64,000 nt of DNA from an uncultured Clostridium sp. (GCF_934754925.1 NZ_CAKVJA010000001.1:231984-295983), one strand, 5' to 3'; positions 47,933 through 57,906 are shown, counted from the stretch's first letter. Program-made: numbers and translations. Notes: generated by a model not told the origin, from the letters alone.

Positions 47933-49243
47933 TTAATTTGCATTGTCAATAGCCCTCACAGTATACGACTTTATATTAACAGAATACCTCAATATAATAA
48001 AAGTTAATAGCTCAGAAACAAATAAACTAATCCATATACCATTAATTTTAAATAATTTAGCTAAAATAAATAATGATATGGGAAGTAGTATAACGCTTCT
48101 AAAAGCACAGAAAATATTTGAAATCTTAGGCATACTTATTGACTGATAATAAACTGTACTTATTAAATTAAAACCTACCATTATAAATGCAATATTTGTT
48201 ACGTTTAACCCTATATATGCAATATTAGCAATTATAGTATCAGACGTAAAAATCAATATCATATCTTTTCCAAATAAAAAACATATACTTATAAATATAA
48301 TATTTATTAAAATTGATGCCTTCATTGTTATAGAATAATATTTTAACATTTTTTTTGATTTTTTAGCACCATAATTATAACTTAATAATGGTTGTACACC
48401 AAGTGATAATCCTAATAATACCATATAAATATTAGTTGTTATATAATTAATTATTGCAAATGATGATAAGTAAGTTTCTCCCCCATAGTTAACTAATGCT
48501 AAGTTCATAAAAAATATTATTATAGAAAAACTTACTTCAGCAAAAAATGATGGAAAACCTATATTAATAAATTCCTTTATTATTTCTCTTTCTAATCTAA
48601 CATTTCCAAATCTTAAAACTCCCTTGTTACCTATAAAATGTGGTATCAATATAGATATAGTTACTATTTGGCCAAGACCTGTTGCAATAGCAGCACCTTT
48701 TATTCCAAAATTTAATGGAAATATAAATATATAGTCTAAAACTATATTAGTTACTGCACCTGATAAAGTTGATATCATTGCAAGTTTCGGTCTACCATCA
48801 TTTCTAACGAAACTGTTTAAGGCAATTCCTATTAAATTTGGAATACAAAATAAACTATAATACTTTAAATAAGTTGAAGCTAATGGAACTAAGTTATTTG
48901 TAGCACCTAGTATTTTTACTATTTGTGTTGAAAATACTATAAAAATTAAACTTATACCTATACTTAAAATTAGTAAAAATTTAAATACTTGTCTAAATAT
49001 TTTTATTGCTTTATCCTTATTATTACTTCCTATATTCTTAGATACAAGGTCTCCCCCACCAACAGCAAACATAGTTGCTATACCAAATAGCATTATAGTA
49101 AATGGCATAACTATATTAACTGCTGCTAATGCAGAATCTCCAACGCCTTGTCCAACAAAAATTCCATCAATTATTGTATATAGAGATGAAACAAACATGG
49201 CTAAAGCTGAAGGAACTGCATATTTTAAAAATTCTCTTATCAT
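47933..49243 (-). CDS. MATE-family multidrug efflux transporter
   Basis: A 436-residue twelve-helix transporter that exports drugs in exchange for Na+ or H+. MATE features include the paired halves with SSLYTIIDGIFVGQGVGDSALAA and LGLSLGVQPLLSYNYGAKK. The start at 49243 follows GGAGGTGTAATC; an ORF can be extended 44 residues upstream but would run through the terminator of the neighbouring gene and the promoter. It forms an operon with the MerR gene. Confidence 0.92.
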   Translation of the reverse strand: MIREFLKYAVPSALAMFVSSLYTIIDGIFVGQGVGDSALAAVNIVMPFTIMLFGIATMFAVGGGDLVSKNIGSNNKDKAIKIFRQVFKFLLILSIGISLIFIVFSTQIVKILGATNNLVPLASTYLKYYSLFCIPNLIGIALNSFVRNDGRPKLAMISTLSGAVTNIVLDYIFIFPLNFGIKGAAIATGLGQIVTISILIPHFIGNKGVLRFGNVRLEREIIKEFINIGFPSFFAEVSFSIIIFFMNLALVNYGGETYLSSFAIINYITTNIYMVLLGLSLGVQPLLSYNYGAKKSKKMLKYYSITMKASILINIIFISICFLFGKDMILIFTSDTIIANIAYIGLNVTNIAFIMVGFNLISTVYYQSISMPKISNIFCAFRSVILLPISLFILAKLFKINGIWISLFVSELLTFIILRYSVNIKSYTVRAIDNAN

Positions 49244-49274
49244 GATTACACCTCCATATTTTGTTTCTTTAATC

Positions 49275-49305
49275 ATGATAAAGTCTATAGTAACTATAGA
49301 GTCAA
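49275..49305 (-). promoter_or_regulatory. MerR-type promoter and operator of the MATE-merR operon
   Basis: TTGACT (49300-49305) and TATCAT (49275-49280) are separated by 19 bp, the long spacer typical of MerR-activated promoters. A perfect 7-1-7 dyad (CTATAGT-A-ACTATAG, 49285-49299) sits exactly between the boxes, where MerR dimers bind. Confidence 0.85.
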
Positions 49306-49325
49306 TAGTTATTTTTATAATATAC

Positions 49326-49372
49326 AAAAAAGCTTCTATTAAAAATATATTATTTCTAATAGAAGCTTTTTT
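49326..49372 (-). terminator. terminator after the CTC/L25 gene
   Basis: Perfect 16-bp arms AAAAAAGCTTCTATTA / TAATAGAAGCTTTTTT with a 15-nt loop; T-run present on either strand. Confidence 0.75.
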
Positions 49373-49419
49373 CATTTATTTTATACTATAATCACTTTTA
49401 TTAATTATATAAAAATTAC

Positions 49420-49989
49420 TTATTCTGTTGTTTCTTCATCTGATTCTTTATTATTAGAATTATAACTTATTTTAGCCATAGCTAAATCTCTATTACTTTC
49501 TAATACCATTTCACTTGGTATAGCTAAATCTCTAATAAAAATTTGATTTCCCTCTTCTAAGTTAGATACATCTACAAGTAAATTTTCTGGAAATTTATCT
49601 GCTTCCCCTTGTAATTCAACATCTGTAATAAAAGATTCTAATAATAAGTTTTTAGATGCTAAGACTTCTTGTCCAACAAAATTTACTGGAATCTTCAATT
49701 TAACTATATCACCTTTGTTTATACTTTGAAAATCTATATGAATTATCTTTCCAAAGGGATCCTGCTGCATTTCTTTAACTATGCACTTCTTTAAACTTCC
49801 ATTTAATTTTAAAGATACAATTGAACTCTTAGGATATCTTAATAATCTAATCATTTCTTTTTTAGTCATTTTGGCAGCTAAAGACTTATGATGATTATCT
49901 CCATAAACAATACATGGGATTTCTCCATTTTTTCTTACTTTACTTCCCTTTTCACTTCTTTCACATATGTTGAATACTAAATTATCCAT
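49420..49989 (-). CDS. ctc: 50S ribosomal protein L25/general stress protein Ctc
   Basis: A 189-residue CTC-type L25 with the 5S-rRNA-binding domain (residues 1-93; NICERSEKGSKVRKNGEIPC and VYGD start) and a beta C-terminal domain (PVNFVGQEVL). The acidic tail (KESDEETTE) is typical. The start at 49989 follows AAGGATTGCA. In Bacillus ctc responds to stress; here no SigB promoter is evident. Confidence 0.9.
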   Translation of the reverse strand: MDNLVFNICERSEKGSKVRKNGEIPCIVYGDNHHKSLAAKMTKKEMIRLLRYPKSSIVSLKLNGSLKKCIVKEMQQDPFGKIIHIDFQSINKGDIVKLKIPVNFVGQEVLASKNLLLESFITDVELQGEADKFPENLLVDVSNLEEGNQIFIRDLAIPSEMVLESNRDLAMAKISYNSNNKESDEETTE

Positions 49990-50104
49990 TGCAATCCTTC
50001 CTTCATCTCTTATATTATACAAAGCTTTTATTTTGTATATCATATTTTATTCAGGTTAATTATTTAATATTACTATTTGAATATTATTGCTTTCAGACAT
50101 AAAT

Positions 50105-50135
50105 AAATATCCACCAGCTTACCTGGTGGATATTT
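50105..50135 (-). terminator. terminator of the hypothetical membrane protein gene
   Basis: Perfect 13-bp arms AAATATCCACCAG / CTGGTGGATATTT with a 5-nt loop, overlapping the stop codon. Confidence 0.7.
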
Positions 50136-50904
50136 ACTCTTCAAATAATCTTAGTACTCTTTCAACATAATCTTGACTATAGCCTTGATTTTTAAAATCT
50201 TCTATATAGAACTTATCAATTACTTTATCTTTTCCTAAACTTTGCAATTTACTATCTATTTCATATATAACATTTTCATAACTTTCATTAACTACTTCAA
50301 TAGACCCTCCAATTAAGCTTATTTTAGTACCATCTCTCATTACTAAATTATAGTATACATTACTTTCTTGACCCTTAGTAAAACCTAATTCTAACCTTTC
50401 AACATCATCATAATTATATACTTTATCCGAAAATACTGTTTTATAAATTATTTCATTATTTGTTACTGCAGTATAGTTAGTATAGCTAAATACAATAATT
50501 CCAATTATAAAGACAATATATAATACTTTTATTAAATTACTTTTTGCAAAAATATTTATCTTTTTGTCAATTTTTATGGTCCATTTTACTAATGGACTGT
50601 AAGAATCTATATTATTATATATTAAATTTCCTTTAACTTTTGAAGATACCCTTTTAACTAAAAACTTTCTATTAAGTTTAAATATTATTATACCTATAAT
50701 AGATGCAATAAGAATCATAATAGCAACCATGCTTTCTGAAGATATAGTATAAAGTATAAATGATTTTTTTTCAGAAATTACTTTATGACTTTCAATGAAT
50801 AGTAAATTTCCTGCTAAAACTAAGGCTATAGTAGTTACAATAATTACTAAGTATTTAAGAATCCATTCTAAAAATTCCTTAATTGATTTATTCAAAATAC
50901 TCAC
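50134..50904 (-). CDS. hypothetical membrane protein
   Basis: A 256-residue protein with helices near residues 17-37, 57-77 and 128-146, and an external or cytosolic beta-rich C-terminal part (NEIIYKTVFSDKVYNYDDVE, then RDGTKISLIGGS) that resembles PH-like domains. It ends in a short helical QGYSQDYVERVLRLFEE segment. I do not recognise the family. It has its own start (GGGTGAGTATTTTG region) and terminator. Confidence 0.6.
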   Translation of the reverse strand: MSILNKSIKEFLEWILKYLVIIVTTIALVLAGNLLFIESHKVISEKKSFILYTISSESMVAIMILIASIIGIIIFKLNRKFLVKRVSSKVKGNLIYNNIDSYSPLVKWTIKIDKKINIFAKSNLIKVLYIVFIIGIIVFSYTNYTAVTNNEIIYKTVFSDKVYNYDDVERLELGFTKGQESNVYYNLVMRDGTKISLIGGSIEVVNESYENVIYEIDSKLQSLGKDKVIDKFYIEDFKNQGYSQDYVERVLRLFEE

Positions 50905-51022
50905 CCACTTTTATATTAGATACATCCTAAAACCTTTAATACTATTTTACTATTTTTTTAGATTATTATCCATATTAAATGAGTATATCTAACATAAATT
51001 CTTTATATTAATAATAAAAAAA

Positions 51023-51058
51023 GGTTATATGCTGTTTCTTTTTACACAACATATACCC
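51023..51058 (-). terminator. terminator behind the ABC-exporter relic
   Basis: GGTATATGTTGT pairs with ACAGCATATAACC with one bulge in minus-strand RNA, followed by T7. Confidence 0.5.
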
Positions 51059-51092
51059 TATTTATTTCATTTTTACTATTAATGCTTATAAT

Positions 51093-51217
51093 TTAAACTA
51101 TTTGTTCAAATTGACTATTATATAATTCTGCATAGAATCCATTTTTAGCAATTAGTTCATCATGATTTCCACTTTCTAAAATATCTCTATCCTTTAATAC
51201 AAGAATTACATCAGCTA
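51093..51217 (-). pseudogene. 3' remnant of an ABC exporter ATPase gene
   Basis: The frame reads IADVILVLKDRDILESGNHD, then ELIAKNGFYAELYNSQFEQIV before a stop at 51093. This is the last ~40 residues of a lantibiotic/multidrug exporter (ABC with fused permease). No upstream part of the gene is present. Confidence 0.75.
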
Positions 51218-51246
51218 TCCATCATGTAATATTTCAATAAAATGCT

Positions 51247-51390
51247 CTAATCCACATGATGATTATCTAATACATCCATTGCTTTTATACCATCTTCCGC
51301 CTTTAAAACTGAATAACCTTCTCTTTTTAAAATAGTCTCTAATAGTTTTCTCGTATGTTTATCATCTTCAACAACTAATATATTAATCAT
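51247..51390 (-). pseudogene. 5' remnant of a response regulator gene
   Basis: Starts ATG at 51390 behind AGGTAGGGATATT and reads MINILVVEDDKHTRKLLETI, LKREGYSVLKAEDGIKAMDV, then stops at 51247 after 47 codons, just before the phospho-acceptor Asp. Only the first half of a receiver domain remains. Confidence 0.8.
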
Positions 51391-51595
51391 AATATCCCTA
51401 CCTTTAGTATTAATATAATTTATATATAAAATTTATTTTTAATTAAGACTTACTTATTAAATTATCTATATAAATAAATTTTATTTCTATAATAATAGTA
51501 AATTATAAACTAAAAATAAACTTTAAAAACTTTACTATTAGTTTACTTTATAATATGCAAACTAAAAAGTTATTTAAAACAAACCATTAATACAT

Positions 51596-51631
51596 AAAAT
51601 CTCAAGGATTCATAAGAATCCTTGAGATTTT
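51596..51631 (-). terminator. terminator of the PsiE-like gene
   Basis: Perfect 16-bp arms AAAATCTCAAGGATTC / GAATCCTTGAGATTTT with a 4-nt loop. Confidence 0.8.
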
Positions 51632-51673
51632 AACTGTTTCTTTATATTAAACTTTATATTTTCATAGAAATAT

Positions 51674-52294
51674 CTATTTATTTTTTATAGATCTTATTAC
51701 TTCAACCCTTGTAACTACATTATTAGTTATTTTGGCTACTCTTAAAGCAAAACCTGGATAATAAATACATACACCTGTTCCTAATTCTAACTTTCTAGAC
51801 TCTATTTCTCGTAAAATAATATCTTCTAAAGTATCTTCCTTATTATCATGTGGTATATTAATATGTTCTAAAAAGTTTATTCTTTTTACTCTTTCACTGC
51901 TTCTATAAATTGTTTTATCTACTTCATCAAAATTATAGAATAAATACTTTCTTGTAGCAAATAATACTGCAATAGCTATTACCCCAACTAAATTTTGAAA
52001 TATTGTCATGTGTTCAACAATTAATTGTCTTGCAATAGCAAATAATAATACTTCTATTACTGTTTCCGGAGTATGCTTACATAACATCTTTATAAATTCT
52101 ATTCCTATAACAAAATTAAAGGCTATAGATAAATAATTATTAAATGCCTCTAAATTATTGTTTGAAAAAATAGATTTAATATCAAAAATAAGATATACAA
52201 CTGATATTGCAATACAAACTGCTAAAAGTATTCCTATTATCATTTCTAGTGTATCTACTATTTTTAGTATCTGTTCTTTTATAAATTTTTTCAT
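51674..52294 (-). CDS. PsiE-like membrane protein with C-terminal soluble domain
   Basis: A 206-residue protein. Residues 12-125 hold about four helices (GILLAVCIAISVVYLIFDI and LVGVIAIAVLFATRKYLFY) and fit the phosphate-starvation-inducible PsiE family. After about residue 130 a soluble part ends in LGTGVCIYYPGFALRVAKIT, reminiscent of a regulatory domain. Role is unknown; starvation induction is known only for E. coli psiE. Single gene. Confidence 0.75.
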   Translation of the reverse strand: MKKFIKEQILKIVDTLEMIIGILLAVCIAISVVYLIFDIKSIFSNNNLEAFNNYLSIAFNFVIGIEFIKMLCKHTPETVIEVLLFAIARQLIVEHMTIFQNLVGVIAIAVLFATRKYLFYNFDEVDKTIYRSSERVKRINFLEHINIPHDNKEDTLEDIILREIESRKLELGTGVCIYYPGFALRVAKITNNVVTRVEVIRSIKNK

Positions 52295-52430
52295 GTATCT
52301 GCCTCTTTCTTTACCATAAAACTTATACTTAATAATACAATCTCTTCTATAATATCACGAAAAGCAACAGAATTACTGTGATAATAATTACAGTATAATG
52401 ATAATATTTTTGTAAAATTACATTAATTAT

Positions 52431-54401
52431 TTAAGACACCTCATAAATATCAGACAATTCTAATTCTATATTGTGTTTATCAATAGAATAACTTTTAGCT
52501 TCTGATGATTCAATCTGTAAATTAGGCAATAATATTTTAAATTTACTTCCTATATTCACTTCACTTTCTAATTTTATTTCTCCATCATGAAGATCAATTA
52601 GAGATTTAATAATACTAAGTCCTATTCCACTACCTTCATTCATACGAGTAAAAGATTTATCAGCTTGTACAAATTTTTCAAATATAATCTGTTTACTAAT
52701 ATCAGGAATTCCAATTCCCTCATCTATTACTTCTATTTCAACCCACTCTTCATTTACTAAAATATTAACAAATATATTTTTATTTAAATCAGAAAACTTT
52801 ATTGCATTTGATAATAAATTAAGAATTACTCTCTCAATCATAGATGCATCACATTTTATAATATGCTGTTCAACATTAGTATCAAATTGTATATTAATAT
52901 TTTTTAGCAAAGCGTACTCAACAACTGATAATGTTAACTCTTCCACAATATTAATAATATCATAATTCATAAAATTGGCACTTAAAAGCTTGCTCTCTAT
53001 CTTTGATATATCAACAATATTATTTATTAGCCTTTGCATTCTTTTACAATTTATATCTAGTGGCCTTTTATACTTTTCATATACTTTTTTAAAATCAACA
53101 TTTTCATTTTTACTATACATATTAAATAATTGAAGTGTAGAATATATTATATTTAAAGGTGTTCTTAACTCATGAGATATATTTGAAAAAAATTCATTTT
53201 TAGATTTATCATAGACTTTTAACTTTTCTAACTCTAATTCTCTTTTTATCTCATCAGAAATATCCATAAACGAAACAGATATAACATTTTCGTAATCTGT
53301 CTCTATTAATTGAACAGTACAATCCATAGTAATATTATCAGTATCATCTTTTATTATACCTCTCCACCCTCCATTATCCTTAAGTAATGTAGTAACTTCA
53401 TCAGACCATAAAGACTTATTTTTTATTTTAATTAATTCTCCTAAGTTAAATGAATTTATATTGTTTCCAATTAAGCCATGGGACCTTAGTTTTTCATTAG
53501 CATACAATACTTCACCATCTTCTTTACATATAAACATGAATATATATTTATTATTTTCAAATAAATCATAAAACACTTTAAAATTATTATTTAATACCTT
53601 TGTCCTGCATATATACATATATAATTCTATAAATACACCACAAATTATTATTAAAAAGCTAATATATGTTATTGATACTGAAACTAATTTTAAATAAAAC
53701 GATATATTATTTACTCCATATATAGCTATCATCGCTTTAATAGCTAGCATTGATATACTTAATGACAAAACTACAAATAAATATTCTTTTTCTTTCATAC
53801 CAGTAATAAATAATTTAAGTGAGCATAATATATAAACTATAATTAACATTCTATTATAATTTACAAAAACAAAATTTGAATGATATAAATTATTAACCTT
53901 AATAGTATTTTCTATAAGACCTAATATCACAGTATATCCTATTACAAATAATAATGAATAGGTTTTATTTTTTACAATAATACTTTTAAATTTATTTCTA
54001 GGGATTATTGCTACTATAATTAAAAACACCCTAGCTAATGAAGTTGATATAGTTAAGTAATTTGAAAGAGTATATTCGGTAAAATAAAAGCTTAGATAAT
54101 CTATATGCTCTAGAAGTATATCTATTAACCATACTAAATACATCAAACTAATAATAAAAACACTATCATTTTTTAATCTACAATATGAAATTAGACAACT
54201 TCCTAACGCCAATATTGATAATATAGAATTAAATGATTTTATAAATACTAATGCTACCCCTGTATATGTCATATTTTTATCTAATTTAAAAATTATATTT
54301 ATAAAAATTAGTGATATTAAAGTTAACATAATAATATTTATATATAGTATTGGTTTTTCCTTAATTTCTCTTAATTTTTTATTTATAATATTTTCTACCA
54401 T
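52431..54401 (-). CDS. membrane sensor histidine kinase (multi-helix N-terminus, PAS)
   Basis: A 656-residue kinase with about eight hydrophobic helices in residues 18-265, a MASE3-like membrane sensor. A PAS domain follows (EDGEVLYANEKLRSHGLIGN and GWRGIIKDDTDN). Next come HisKA with His410 (FFSNISHELRTPLN) and HATPase (NLLSNAIKFS, DEGIGIP, GSGIGLSII). No response regulator gene is next to it. The truncated regulator at 51247-51390, 1 kb away, may be the lost partner, but that is speculation. Confidence 0.9.
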   Translation of the reverse strand: MVENIINKKLREIKEKPILYINIIMLTLISLIFINIIFKLDKNMTYTGVALVFIKSFNSILSILALGSCLISYCRLKNDSVFIISLMYLVWLIDILLEHIDYLSFYFTEYTLSNYLTISTSLARVFLIIVAIIPRNKFKSIIVKNKTYSLLFVIGYTVILGLIENTIKVNNLYHSNFVFVNYNRMLIIVYILCSLKLFITGMKEKEYLFVVLSLSISMLAIKAMIAIYGVNNISFYLKLVSVSITYISFLIIICGVFIELYMYICRTKVLNNNFKVFYDLFENNKYIFMFICKEDGEVLYANEKLRSHGLIGNNINSFNLGELIKIKNKSLWSDEVTTLLKDNGGWRGIIKDDTDNITMDCTVQLIETDYENVISVSFMDISDEIKRELELEKLKVYDKSKNEFFSNISHELRTPLNIIYSTLQLFNMYSKNENVDFKKVYEKYKRPLDINCKRMQRLINNIVDISKIESKLLSANFMNYDIINIVEELTLSVVEYALLKNINIQFDTNVEQHIIKCDASMIERVILNLLSNAIKFSDLNKNIFVNILVNEEWVEIEVIDEGIGIPDISKQIIFEKFVQADKSFTRMNEGSGIGLSIIKSLIDLHDGEIKLESEVNIGSKFKILLPNLQIESSEAKSYSIDKHNIELELSDIYEVS

Positions 54402-54622
54402 TATTCTCTCCCTTTTATATTTACAATTTATATTATTTTATTCCATAAAACGAATTATTTCAACATATATTGTAAATAAAGTTATGTTTTATGTTTTTTT
54501 GTAAAATATTCATAACTTTTTTTCTTCTTATACTCGAAATTCTTAAGAAAATGCTTTATTATTTCAAAACATCATAATAATTTCCTATATAATAAAAATT
54601 TAAAATATTATAAATAAAAACT

Positions 54623-54656
54623 AGCTATCCTTATATAGTTGAAAATAAGGATAGCT
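54623..54656 (-). terminator. terminator of the LURP-one gene
   Basis: AGCTATCCTTA and TAAGGATAGCT arms (11 bp, 12-nt loop), followed by TTTTTATTT on the minus strand. Confidence 0.7.
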
Positions 54657-54666
54657 CTAAATTCTT

Positions 54667-55146
54667 TTAATTATTATTACGCTTATCTATTATATTATCT
54701 ATAATTATAACTAAAGCTATTATAAAAGGATGATTCTCATAATTTATATCAACATAGTAATTATCTGTAAATGATAAAATTTCCTTATCAATAACTGCAA
54801 TAGTTCTTCCATTATGATTAATTGTATAACTATAATGCCAAAAATCTCCTTGAATTTCAAAATTGCCATAATTACTTTCAACAAATATACTATCCTTAAA
54901 AAATGTAAGCTGTTTTTTTACCCTACCTATTATATTATCATTAGCATCATATATTTCATAACTTGGCATAAACTTTAGCAGTTTTTCTCTAACCTTATAT
55001 ATTTCATTATTATTTTCTATTACTCTAAATTGTAATCCAAAACTGAAAAATTCCTTATCTATAAAATAAGAATCTTCTCCTTTGTTATTTTTAACCCAAA
55101 AGTCTTCTTTAATTTTAAATAACTTTGATTTAATATAATATCTCAT
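54667..55146 (-). CDS. LURP-one-related (tubby-like barrel) protein
   Basis: A 159-residue protein with the repeated strand pattern of the LOR/tubby C-terminal-like barrel: KSKLFKIKEDFWVKNNKGED, then EIYDANDNIIGRVKKQL and DFWHYSYTINHNGR, ending in a hydrophobic helix (PFIIALVIIIDNII). Bacterial members such as YxjI have no settled function; phospholipid binding has been suggested for the fold. The start follows AGGGGGATTTAA. Single gene. Confidence 0.85.
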   Translation of the reverse strand: MRYYIKSKLFKIKEDFWVKNNKGEDSYFIDKEFFSFGLQFRVIENNNEIYKVREKLLKFMPSYEIYDANDNIIGRVKKQLTFFKDSIFVESNYGNFEIQGDFWHYSYTINHNGRTIAVIDKEILSFTDNYYVDINYENHPFIIALVIIIDNIIDKRNNN

Positions 55147-55216
55147 TTAAATCCCCCTAAAATAATCTTAATATACTATGATAAATTAAGAGAAGTCAAA
55201 AATACTTCCCTAAAAC

Positions 55217-56311
55217 TTATATATTACTATATACCTTTTTTTCACTATCTCTTGTAAAAATTAATGCTATCATAATTGCAAATACTCCTGCAGATAATTT
55301 ACTTAATATAACTGGAATTATCATCTTTGATTCAACACCAGCAGTAAATCCTAAATGAGCTCCTAATGTTGATGTAGCTGCAACTAGCCATGCTATATTT
55401 ACTATTTTACCCTTATTGTTCATATCTTTTAACATCTTAAAAACAGGAATACTATTGGCTAATGAAAAAATTATACCTGCAACACTAGTGGAATCTAACC
55501 CTATATATCTTCCTAATTTTCTAAGTGGCTTGTCTAATAAATTTATTATTAATGTTAACATAGGAAATGTTCCTAAAAGAACTATTCCGATATTTATTAC
55601 TACATTCATTCCTTCATCAATAGGCAACATACCCCTAATTAATACTATACCAGTTAACTTTTCAAAGGCTGCAGCAGCTAAACCTATTGTAGTAATCATC
55701 ATTATAAATTTTCCAAAATATAATACCCCTCTTATAAATATATTTTGAAAAAACTTTAATCCTAAAATTAGAATTAATGAAACAAAAATAATAGGAATAA
55801 TATTTATTAGAAGCATTTTTATATTTATTTTCATTATTACTCCGCCAACAATTGATCCTAAGGGAATAGTTGATAACCCTATTAATAATCCCTTTGCAAA
55901 AAATTCTTTATCTTTTTCTTCTATTAATCCTAATGCAACAGGAATAGAAAATACTATAGTACATCCTAACATAGATGAAACTATTAATCCTGAAAATAAA
56001 GCAATTTCTTTGTTTTCTCCTAATGATAAGGCTAATTGATACCCACCCATATCATTTGCTAAAATTGAAGCAAACATAGCCGGATCTGCTCCTAAAAATT
56101 TATAAAAAGGTATTATTATAGGTCCTAAAATATTAGATATTACCGGAGATAAACTAACTATACCAACCATACTAAGTGCTAAAGGGCCCATCGAATTTAA
56201 TCCTTCTTCAAATTTTTCTCCCAATCCAAATTTATTTTTTAATAATCGGTCTATAGCACCAACAAGTATACCTATTGCCATTAACCATATTATAAACTTA
56301 TCAAATGTCAT
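55217..56311 (-). CDS. eutH: ethanolamine utilization permease EutH
   Basis: A 364-residue membrane protein with about ten helices and EutH motifs (NSMGPLALSMVGIVSLSPVI, LANDMGGYQLALSLG, GFTAGVESKMIIPVI). EutH moves ethanolamine into the cell. The other eut genes and the microcompartment are absent from this window, so it may be an orphan importer. The start codon ATG at 56311 follows AGGGGGAC. Confidence 0.92.
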   Translation of the reverse strand: MTFDKFIIWLMAIGILVGAIDRLLKNKFGLGEKFEEGLNSMGPLALSMVGIVSLSPVISNILGPIIIPFYKFLGADPAMFASILANDMGGYQLALSLGENKEIALFSGLIVSSMLGCTIVFSIPVALGLIEEKDKEFFAKGLLIGLSTIPLGSIVGGVIMKINIKMLLINIIPIIFVSLILILGLKFFQNIFIRGVLYFGKFIMMITTIGLAAAAFEKLTGIVLIRGMLPIDEGMNVVINIGIVLLGTFPMLTLIINLLDKPLRKLGRYIGLDSTSVAGIIFSLANSIPVFKMLKDMNNKGKIVNIAWLVAATSTLGAHLGFTAGVESKMIIPVILSKLSAGVFAIMIALIFTRDSEKKVYSNI

Positions 56312-56385
56312 ATATTAATTTGTCCCCCTACTATATTATAATGTCTAAAATTATATCATGAAATGTATATTATATATAGCTTTAT

Positions 56386-56431
56386 ATAAAAAGCAATATC
56401 ATTATATTTTGTTAATAATATTGCTTTTTAT
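56386..56431 (-). terminator. terminator between the M42 relic and eutH
   Basis: ATAAAAAGCAATAT and ATATTGCTTTTTAT pair over 14 bp with an 18-nt loop. Confidence 0.6.
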
Positions 56432-56510
56432 TTTAAAAATTATTTAATTATAAATGTTTTATACTTGATTTTATTTTTTATGTTTATATCATCATTTACG
56501 AGTATTTTAT

Positions 56511-56786
56511 TTAAGATGTTAATTTAATTTTATTAAAAAATTGATACATATTATTTAAAGAATCAATATGAGTTCTTTCATATCCATGGCTACCTCTTGT
56601 TCCTGGTCCTATAGCTGCATGTCTTACATTATTACCTGCAGTCATTGCAAAATCAGAATCTGTACCATATCGTGGTGTAAAGATATCAATTTCATATGCC
56701 ACATCTGCTTTTTCAGCCGCTTCAACAAGCTCTGTTAACATTTCATAATGATATGGAAATCTTGAATCCATATTACATGCTAATAA
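56511..56786 (-). pseudogene. C-terminal remnant of an M42 metallopeptidase
   Basis: The frame (ACNMDSRFPYHYEMLTELVE and AAEKADVAYEIDIFTPRYGT, TDSDFAMTAGNN, GPGTRGSHGYERTHID) is the conserved C-terminal third of M42/FrvX peptidases. It includes the RGSHGYERTHID metal-site region. All upstream parts are missing; the frame opens directly behind the terminator of the FUSC gene. The intact copy of this family is at 7026-8105. Confidence 0.8.
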
Positions 56787-56794
56787 AAAAATAG

Positions 56795-56826
56795 AGACAA
56801 GCTCATATTTTTATATAAGCTTGTCT
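56795..56826 (-). terminator. terminator of the FUSC gene
   Basis: AGACAAGCT/AGCTTGTCT arms with a 14-nt loop, overlapping the last codons of the gene and followed by T7 on the minus strand. Confidence 0.7.
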
Positions 56827-57815
56827 GCGTATTCTAATTTTTTATTAAATATTAATTTATCTGCTAAAAGAGCTAACATAACTCCTATACATATGTACCC
56901 TACTCTTTCTATAGCTGTTGTGATAGTCCCATTAGTTACTGAAACTGAAGCGACTACTGACACAGTTATACATATAATTTTATCTCTATAGTTGGTAGTA
57001 TATGAATCTAAGTACCCAGCTACTAAAACTAGCAATCCTCTTATAGTATTATCTTTAATAATCATGAATAATATCATTATTATAATTACACCTATAATAG
57101 TTCCTTGTAAACGCTGCTTTGATCTTTCTATGCAATGTTCAGAATATAATTCAGTTAACGCAAATATTGTATATACTATCCAACGTCCTTGAGCTAAATT
57201 AAATAAATCTACTAAAAATACTGCTATTGTAGTAATTAAAGCTACCCTAATTGCATAAGCTCCTCTTACATGATGAATATCAAATTTATTAAATATTCTT
57301 ATATATTCACTCTCTTTATTTATAATATCTTTTTCTATATTTTTAACTTCAATTTTATTATTTTTGCTCTTTCTATGAACTATAAGTTGAATCAGCATTA
57401 TTAAAAATGCCCCAATCGTTAGTCCTACTAATCTTTTTATAAAATCATTGCCTGTTACAGGAGTATATAACATAAATAAATATTGTAATCCAAAAGGAAC
57501 AAGGATTACCTTATTTAATTTAGATGTTAAAAAATAACCAATTAATAATAAAACTACAAAATTTAAAACTAATCCCAAATATATATGATGACTTGATATA
57601 TTAGAGAAAATTCCTGAAATTAAATTTATAAAAAGTAATTTTATAAAATTATTATATAAGTTCTTAGTTAAATCCTCTTGCATTAGTACTAATATCGACA
57701 CTAGTATAGTAACTCCTACTAAGTTGTTACTTGCTCCAAATATACGCCCAAACAAGTTAACAAATAATAAAATTACTATAAACATTATAGTATTAGATAT
57801 AATTTTATTTTTCAT
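56811..57815 (-). CDS. FUSC/aromatic-acid-exporter-family membrane protein
   Basis: A 334-residue membrane protein with about ten helices in two halves split by a charged linker (residues 150-180, HRKSKNNKIEVKNIEKD). The second half has the FUSC-type HHVRGAYAIRVALITTIAVF and EHCIERSKQRLQGTIIGVII motifs seen in fusaric-acid/aromatic-acid exporters. The start at 57815 follows GGAGGGAATTTT; the extension to 57911 is excluded. It is divergent from the MFS gene. Confidence 0.85.
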   Translation of the reverse strand: MKNKIISNTIMFIVILLFVNLFGRIFGASNNLVGVTILVSILVLMQEDLTKNLYNNFIKLLFINLISGIFSNISSHHIYLGLVLNFVVLLLIGYFLTSKLNKVILVPFGLQYLFMLYTPVTGNDFIKRLVGLTIGAFLIMLIQLIVHRKSKNNKIEVKNIEKDIINKESEYIRIFNKFDIHHVRGAYAIRVALITTIAVFLVDLFNLAQGRWIVYTIFALTELYSEHCIERSKQRLQGTIIGVIIIMILFMIIKDNTIRGLLVLVAGYLDSYTTNYRDKIICITVSVVASVSVTNGTITTAIERVGYICIGVMLALLADKLIFNKKLEYADKLI

Positions 57816-57906
57816 AAAATTCCCTCCATTTCTCTTTTCTAATTGTTTGAAACAACGAACAATATTATCATAAAAAATTAATAAATTCAAATATAAAAAC
57901 TTAAAA

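Noticed and set aside
49244..49375. Longer N-terminus for the MATE protein
   Set aside because: It would translate through the ctc terminator and the MerR promoter, and lacks a ribosome site.
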